A stretch of 64,000 bases of DNA from CAYQUL01 sp964568925 (GTDB lineage Bacteria > Patescibacteriota > Microgenomatia > UBA8517): positions 28,969-92,968 of the forward strand of contig CAZMSJ010000003.1 in NCBI GenBank assembly GCA_964568925.1, given 5' to 3'. Position numbers and translations under genes: made by a program. Positions 61,814 to 64,000 of the stretch are shown piece after piece. Within the stretch, counting starts at the first letter, position 1. Each line of letters begins with the position of its first letter. A model generated the notes under the pieces. It searched no databases and was not told where the DNA came from. It worked only from the letters and a program-made list of their open reading frames with translations.

Positions 61814-62362
61814 TTGAGTAACAAAACAAGACGAGAACTGCTGGAGATACTGGGGATTCAAACATCTGAAGGTGTCGGAAGAGAGATCTTAAGTCTTCCA
61901 GAAAATGCATTTTCACAGCACCTATTTGAAGATGTTTTTGACCAAATGGCAGAAATTATCCAAGATATGTGTCGGTTGCAAGTACGACTATGGCAACAAG
62001 TACCAGCATTGGTCCTTGAAGCTGAAGGACGAAGTGGCTTTGCAACACAAGCAGTTGCATCATACAGATACCATTTGTGGACACTAATCCAATGGGAGTT
62101 GTATGTAGATCTTGATACTGGTGAGATTGTGACAACACATCCTGGATCAAATACCAAGAGACGTGCCACTACTCGTGAAGTTATCGAGAATGTTGCGTTT
62201 CATATCCATTTGATTGATGCAAGTGCAGTGGTTGCCCAATTGGTTGCTAAAATTAAAAGTACACCAAACATGGATAGTAAATTGCCGGGGCATCCGATGG
62301 ACATTGAACAGTGGAGATCAGACAACAGAACTCGCTTCAACTTAGGTAAGCCGTCTGTTTAA
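61814..62362 (+). CDS. Orphan protein, paralogue B
   Basis: 182 residues from a TTG with AGGGAG upstream. Matches paralogue A in LLEILGIQTSEG, MAEIIQDMCRLQVRLWQQVP, ALVLEAEGR and VDLDTGEIV, with clear divergence elsewhere (about a third identical by eye). An old tandem duplication. Function unknown. Confidence 0.72.
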   Translation: MSNKTRRELLEILGIQTSEGVGREILSLPENAFSQHLFEDVFDQMAEIIQDMCRLQVRLWQQVPALVLEAEGRSGFATQAVASYRYHLWTLIQWELYVDLDTGEIVTTHPGSNTKRRATTREVIENVAFHIHLIDASAVVAQLVAKIKSTPNMDSKLPGHPMDIEQWRSDNRTRFNLGKPSV

Positions 62363-62397
62363 TAAAAATGACCCATTATGTTTTTCATAATGGGTCA
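62360..62397 (-). terminator. Terminator of 62417 gene
   Basis: Perfect 12-bp stem TGACCCATTATG/CATAATGGGTCA with a 5-base loop; on the minus strand it is followed by TTTTTATT. It may also stabilise the converging paralogue transcript. Confidence 0.78.
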
Positions 62398-62416
62398 AAA
62401 AACTTCAAAAAATTTG

Positions 62417-62731
62417 CTAGGTCACGCGGACAAAGTGAATGTACTCAACTAGTTGATGCATAAAGATGAATCGATAGTTAAGCCACGACTCCGGCGTCGA
62501 CACAACAAATTTCCGACTGTCTCCCTCCTTCCATTTTTCATTTAGAAAAACGTGCAAGGCCCGAGACTCTTGTTCCCAATTAAGGAACGAAACACAATGC
62601 TTTTCACAAAACTTGATGAGAATCAAAACGCCGTCAAGTCCGCCCTCGAGGAATTCGATCTCAATCGATTGACGAGGGGCAGTATTTCCCAAAACTTTCA
62701 AGATTTGTGCCTCGTTCAAAGCTTTATTCAT
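62417..62731 (-). CDS. Small orphan protein
   Basis: 104 residues. AAAGGA lies eight bases before the ATG. Soluble: ALNEAQILKVLGNTAPRQSI, GVLILIKFCEKHCVSFLNW, RFIFMHQLVEYIHFVRV. No family recognised. Promoter TTGACT (62793-62788), 17-bp spacer, TAAAAT (62770-62765) on the minus strand stops six bases short of the insertion element's left end. Confidence 0.7.
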   Translation of the reverse strand: MNKALNEAQILKVLGNTAPRQSIEIEFLEGGLDGVLILIKFCEKHCVSFLNWEQESRALHVFLNEKWKEGDSRKFVVSTPESWLNYRFIFMHQLVEYIHFVRVT

Positions 62732-62764
62732 TTCGAGTCCTTTTTCTCTGAATAAATGTTATCT

Positions 62765-62793
62765 ATTTTACCTCAAAAAGCCTCAAAAGTCAA
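62765..62793 (-). promoter_or_regulatory. Promoter of 62417 gene
   Basis: Minus-strand TTGACT, 17-bp spacer, TAAAAT. Leader of about 27 nt. The left terminal repeat of the insertion element begins six bases away. Confidence 0.68.
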
Positions 62794-62848
62794 GTTATTA
62801 TGGGTTACTTCGAGGCTAGGAAGACTATGGAAGAATGGCACTTATCCC

Positions 62849-62877
62849 TTGACTGCACGTTGTTAAACTTGTATAGT
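62849..62877 (+). promoter_or_regulatory. Transposase promoter
   Basis: TTGACT (62849-62854), 17-bp spacer, TATAGT (62872-62877). +1 falls at the transposase ATG (62883), so translation is likely leaderless. Confidence 0.7.
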
Positions 62878-62882
62878 GAAGT

Positions 62883-63785
62883 ATGAACAAGTTCAGTTTG
62901 AATGATTTTTTAAAGAAGTTTCCTAACGATGATGAATGCTTGGAATCTTTAAAACTTGTTCGTTATCCTCAAGGTGTTTTCTGCTCCGCTTGTGACAAAG
63001 TCACTAACTTCTACAAATTAAAAGGCCGTTCAGCCTACTCTTGCACTAAGTGTCGGAAACAAATGTACCCATTAGCTGGGACAATCTTTGAAAAAAGTAG
63101 TACATCCCTCAGGTTATGGTTTTATGCCATGTTTCTAATTACCCAAACTAGGTCTGGGGTATCAGCAAAACAGCTTCAAAGAGAATTAGGAGTCACTTAC
63201 AAGACCGCTTGGAGAATGTTTAAACAAATTAGAATGCTTATGTCACAAAGCGGAGGTACTCTGCTCTCTGGAATAGTGGAGGTCGATGAGACGTTTGTTG
63301 GAGGCAAAGGAAAGAACAGAGCTCATACTTGGACTCAAGGAAGTGAGAAAGAAAAGAAAGAAGTAATCATGGGAATGGTTGAGAGAGGTGGAAAAGCGTA
63401 CCTCAAACATATTCCAAATACAGGAAAGTGGACGCTCCTTACTCAAATTCAACAAAATATTGATCCAAAAGCAAGAATAATCACAGATGAGTGGAAAGCG
63501 TACAAAAATCTTCACAAGTTTGGATATCTACACAATGCAGTGAACCACTCAGCTTCTGAATACGTTCGAGACAATGTTTATACCAACAATATTGAAAATG
63601 TCTGGTCTCACCTCAAACGTGGAATATATGGAGTTTATCGAATAGTTTCAAAGAAATACCTTCAAGCATATATTGATGAATATACTTTTAGATATAACCA
63701 CAGAAAATCAGAGATTCCAATGTTCGATCTCCTTCTTCAAGAAGTAGCTAACGTTTCTGTTTTAAAGGTTGAGCAGCGCGCCTGA
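62883..63785 (+). CDS. IS1595-family transposase
   Basis: 300 residues. N-terminal zinc ribbon with C34/C37 (FCSACDK) and C54/C57 (SCTKCRK), a helix-turn-helix SGVSAKQLQRELGVTYKTAW, and the DDE-type ISXO2-like domain: D135 in VEVDETFVGG, D202 in IITDEWKAY and the NNIENVWSHLKRG block that supplies the third catalytic residues. The gene is full length without frameshifts, so the element may be active. A remnant of a relative lies at 49594. Confidence 0.94.
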   Translation: MNKFSLNDFLKKFPNDDECLESLKLVRYPQGVFCSACDKVTNFYKLKGRSAYSCTKCRKQMYPLAGTIFEKSSTSLRLWFYAMFLITQTRSGVSAKQLQRELGVTYKTAWRMFKQIRMLMSQSGGTLLSGIVEVDETFVGGKGKNRAHTWTQGSEKEKKEVIMGMVERGGKAYLKHIPNTGKWTLLTQIQQNIDPKARIITDEWKAYKNLHKFGYLHNAVNHSASEYVRDNVYTNNIENVWSHLKRGIYGVYRIVSKKYLQAYIDEYTFRYNHRKSEIPMFDLLLQEVANVSVLKVEQRA

Positions 63786-63885
63786 GTAGTTCAAAAAAGT
63801 CCTCCTTTGCTCCAACTCTACCACCATTTTTGAGAACTTCCTTAATTTTCTTGTCTTTAGGCTGTAGTTTCTTTTTCTTTTCCAT
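63748..63885 (-). CDS. Small basic protein antisense to transposase 3' end
   Basis: 45 residues, ATG at 63885 and stop at 63748. It begins MEKKKKLQPKDKKIKEVLKN and continues GGRVGAKEDFFELLRRAAQP; the second part looks like a real conserved helix pair. It overlaps the transposase end by 38 bases and lies inside the terminal repeats, so it travels with the element. Possibly a regulator of transposition; unproven. Confidence 0.5.
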   Translation of the reverse strand: MEKKKKLQPKDKKIKEVLKNGGRVGAKEDFFELLRRAAQPLKQKR

Positions 63886-63996
63886 ATTGAAAGTATATTC
63901 TATTTGTCATTCTAGCTCAAAAGTATCCCATAGAATTGAATACTGATTCGATTTATGTTACACTAGCACATTCTAAACTAGCGGAGGTAAGCTGAA

Positions 63997-64000
63997 ATGG
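63997..64000 (+). CDS. Start codon of a gene that continues past the window
   Basis: GGAGG at about 63983-63987 stands nine bases before ATG 63997. Nothing can be said about the product. Confidence 0.5.

Larger units (their letters stand above)
62799..63932 (+). mobile_element. IS1595-type insertion sequence
   Basis: About 1.13 kb bounded by imperfect inverted repeats: 62799-62819 starts TATGGGTTACTT and 63912-63932 is the complement of TATGGGATACTT...GCTAG (about 16 of 20 matching). It contains an intact transposase gene and a small antisense frame. No clear 8-bp target duplication is visible (flanks CAAGTTAT and GAATTGAA). Confidence 0.72.

Noticed and set aside
62791..63940. Eight-base target site duplication around the insertion element
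   Set aside because: The flanks CAAGTTAT and GAATTGAA do not match; either the element is old or the ends are slightly misplaced.

Overview
The window looks like a chromosome segment of an ultra-small, host-dependent bacterium of the Candidate Phyla Radiation (Patescibacteria; Paceibacteria/Parcubacteria-like is the best guess). Reasons seen in the sequence: AT-rich, compact coding; a type IV pilus locus with pilB-T-C, pilD, pseudopilins and pilM-N-O but no secretin PilQ or PilP in the locus; short housekeeping proteins; large Cys-rich secreted proteins carrying CGNGxCxxGE motifs; many lineage-restricted small proteins; and very short or absent 5' leaders on core genes. TGA is used as a normal stop, so this is not the recoded SR1/Gracilibacteria code. 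The taxon is inferred, not proven.

Layout. 1-1338 (+): end of nusB, rnc, rpsP, KH-domain khpA. 1412-12406 (-): type IV pilus operon, transcribed pilB, pilT, pilC, major pilin, terminator, pilD, pseudopilins, pilM, pilN, pilO. 12435-14273 (+): DNA polymerase III delta'-like protein and hisS. 14301-15408 (-): hypothetical protein and a half-size EamA transporter. 15448-18765 (+): a tight five-gene operon with two D-Ala-D-Ala-ligase-like ATP-grasp enzymes flanking a C39-like cysteine peptidase, then a conserved unknown and a 44-residue basic peptide. 18766-20097 (-): Pif1-like helicase. 20137-25479: a candidate small RNA, then two large secreted proteins. 25558-38891: mostly single-gene units (gyrB, methyltransferase, family II pyrophosphatase, metallo-hydrolase, thymidine kinase, M16 peptidase, phosphodiester glycosidase, TIM-barrel protein, DUF2130 protein, Obg) interspersed with small orphan genes. 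38799-40941: a low-GC accessory patch (deoxyribosyltransferase-like membrane protein, unknown protein, CYTH protein). 40970-44858: DnaQ/GIY-YIG fusion, DsbA/DsbB pair, PD-(D/E)XK nuclease, peroxiredoxin. 44877-57771: secreted and orphan proteins, an inverted gene duplication, a transposase remnant, a ClpP-like protein and gyrA. 57786-61117 (-): XerC-like recombinase, an 890-bp gene-free stretch, a membrane protein and a YebC protein. 61246-64000: a paralogous pair of orphans, an orphan, an intact IS1595-type element and the first codon of the next gene.

Two styles of transcription unit coexist. Housekeeping genes (hisS, pilB, ppaC, xerC, dsb-side nuclease and others) have a -10 box so close to the start codon that the mRNA should be leaderless. 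Many small orphan genes instead have a near-consensus promoter with a 17-bp spacer, a 30-60 nt leader, a strong Shine-Dalgarno sequence and their own intrinsic terminator, so they sit like self-contained cassettes between core genes. The most interesting candidate system is the ATP-grasp / C39 / ATP-grasp operon at 15448-18765, which may make or modify a peptide; its function is not established here.
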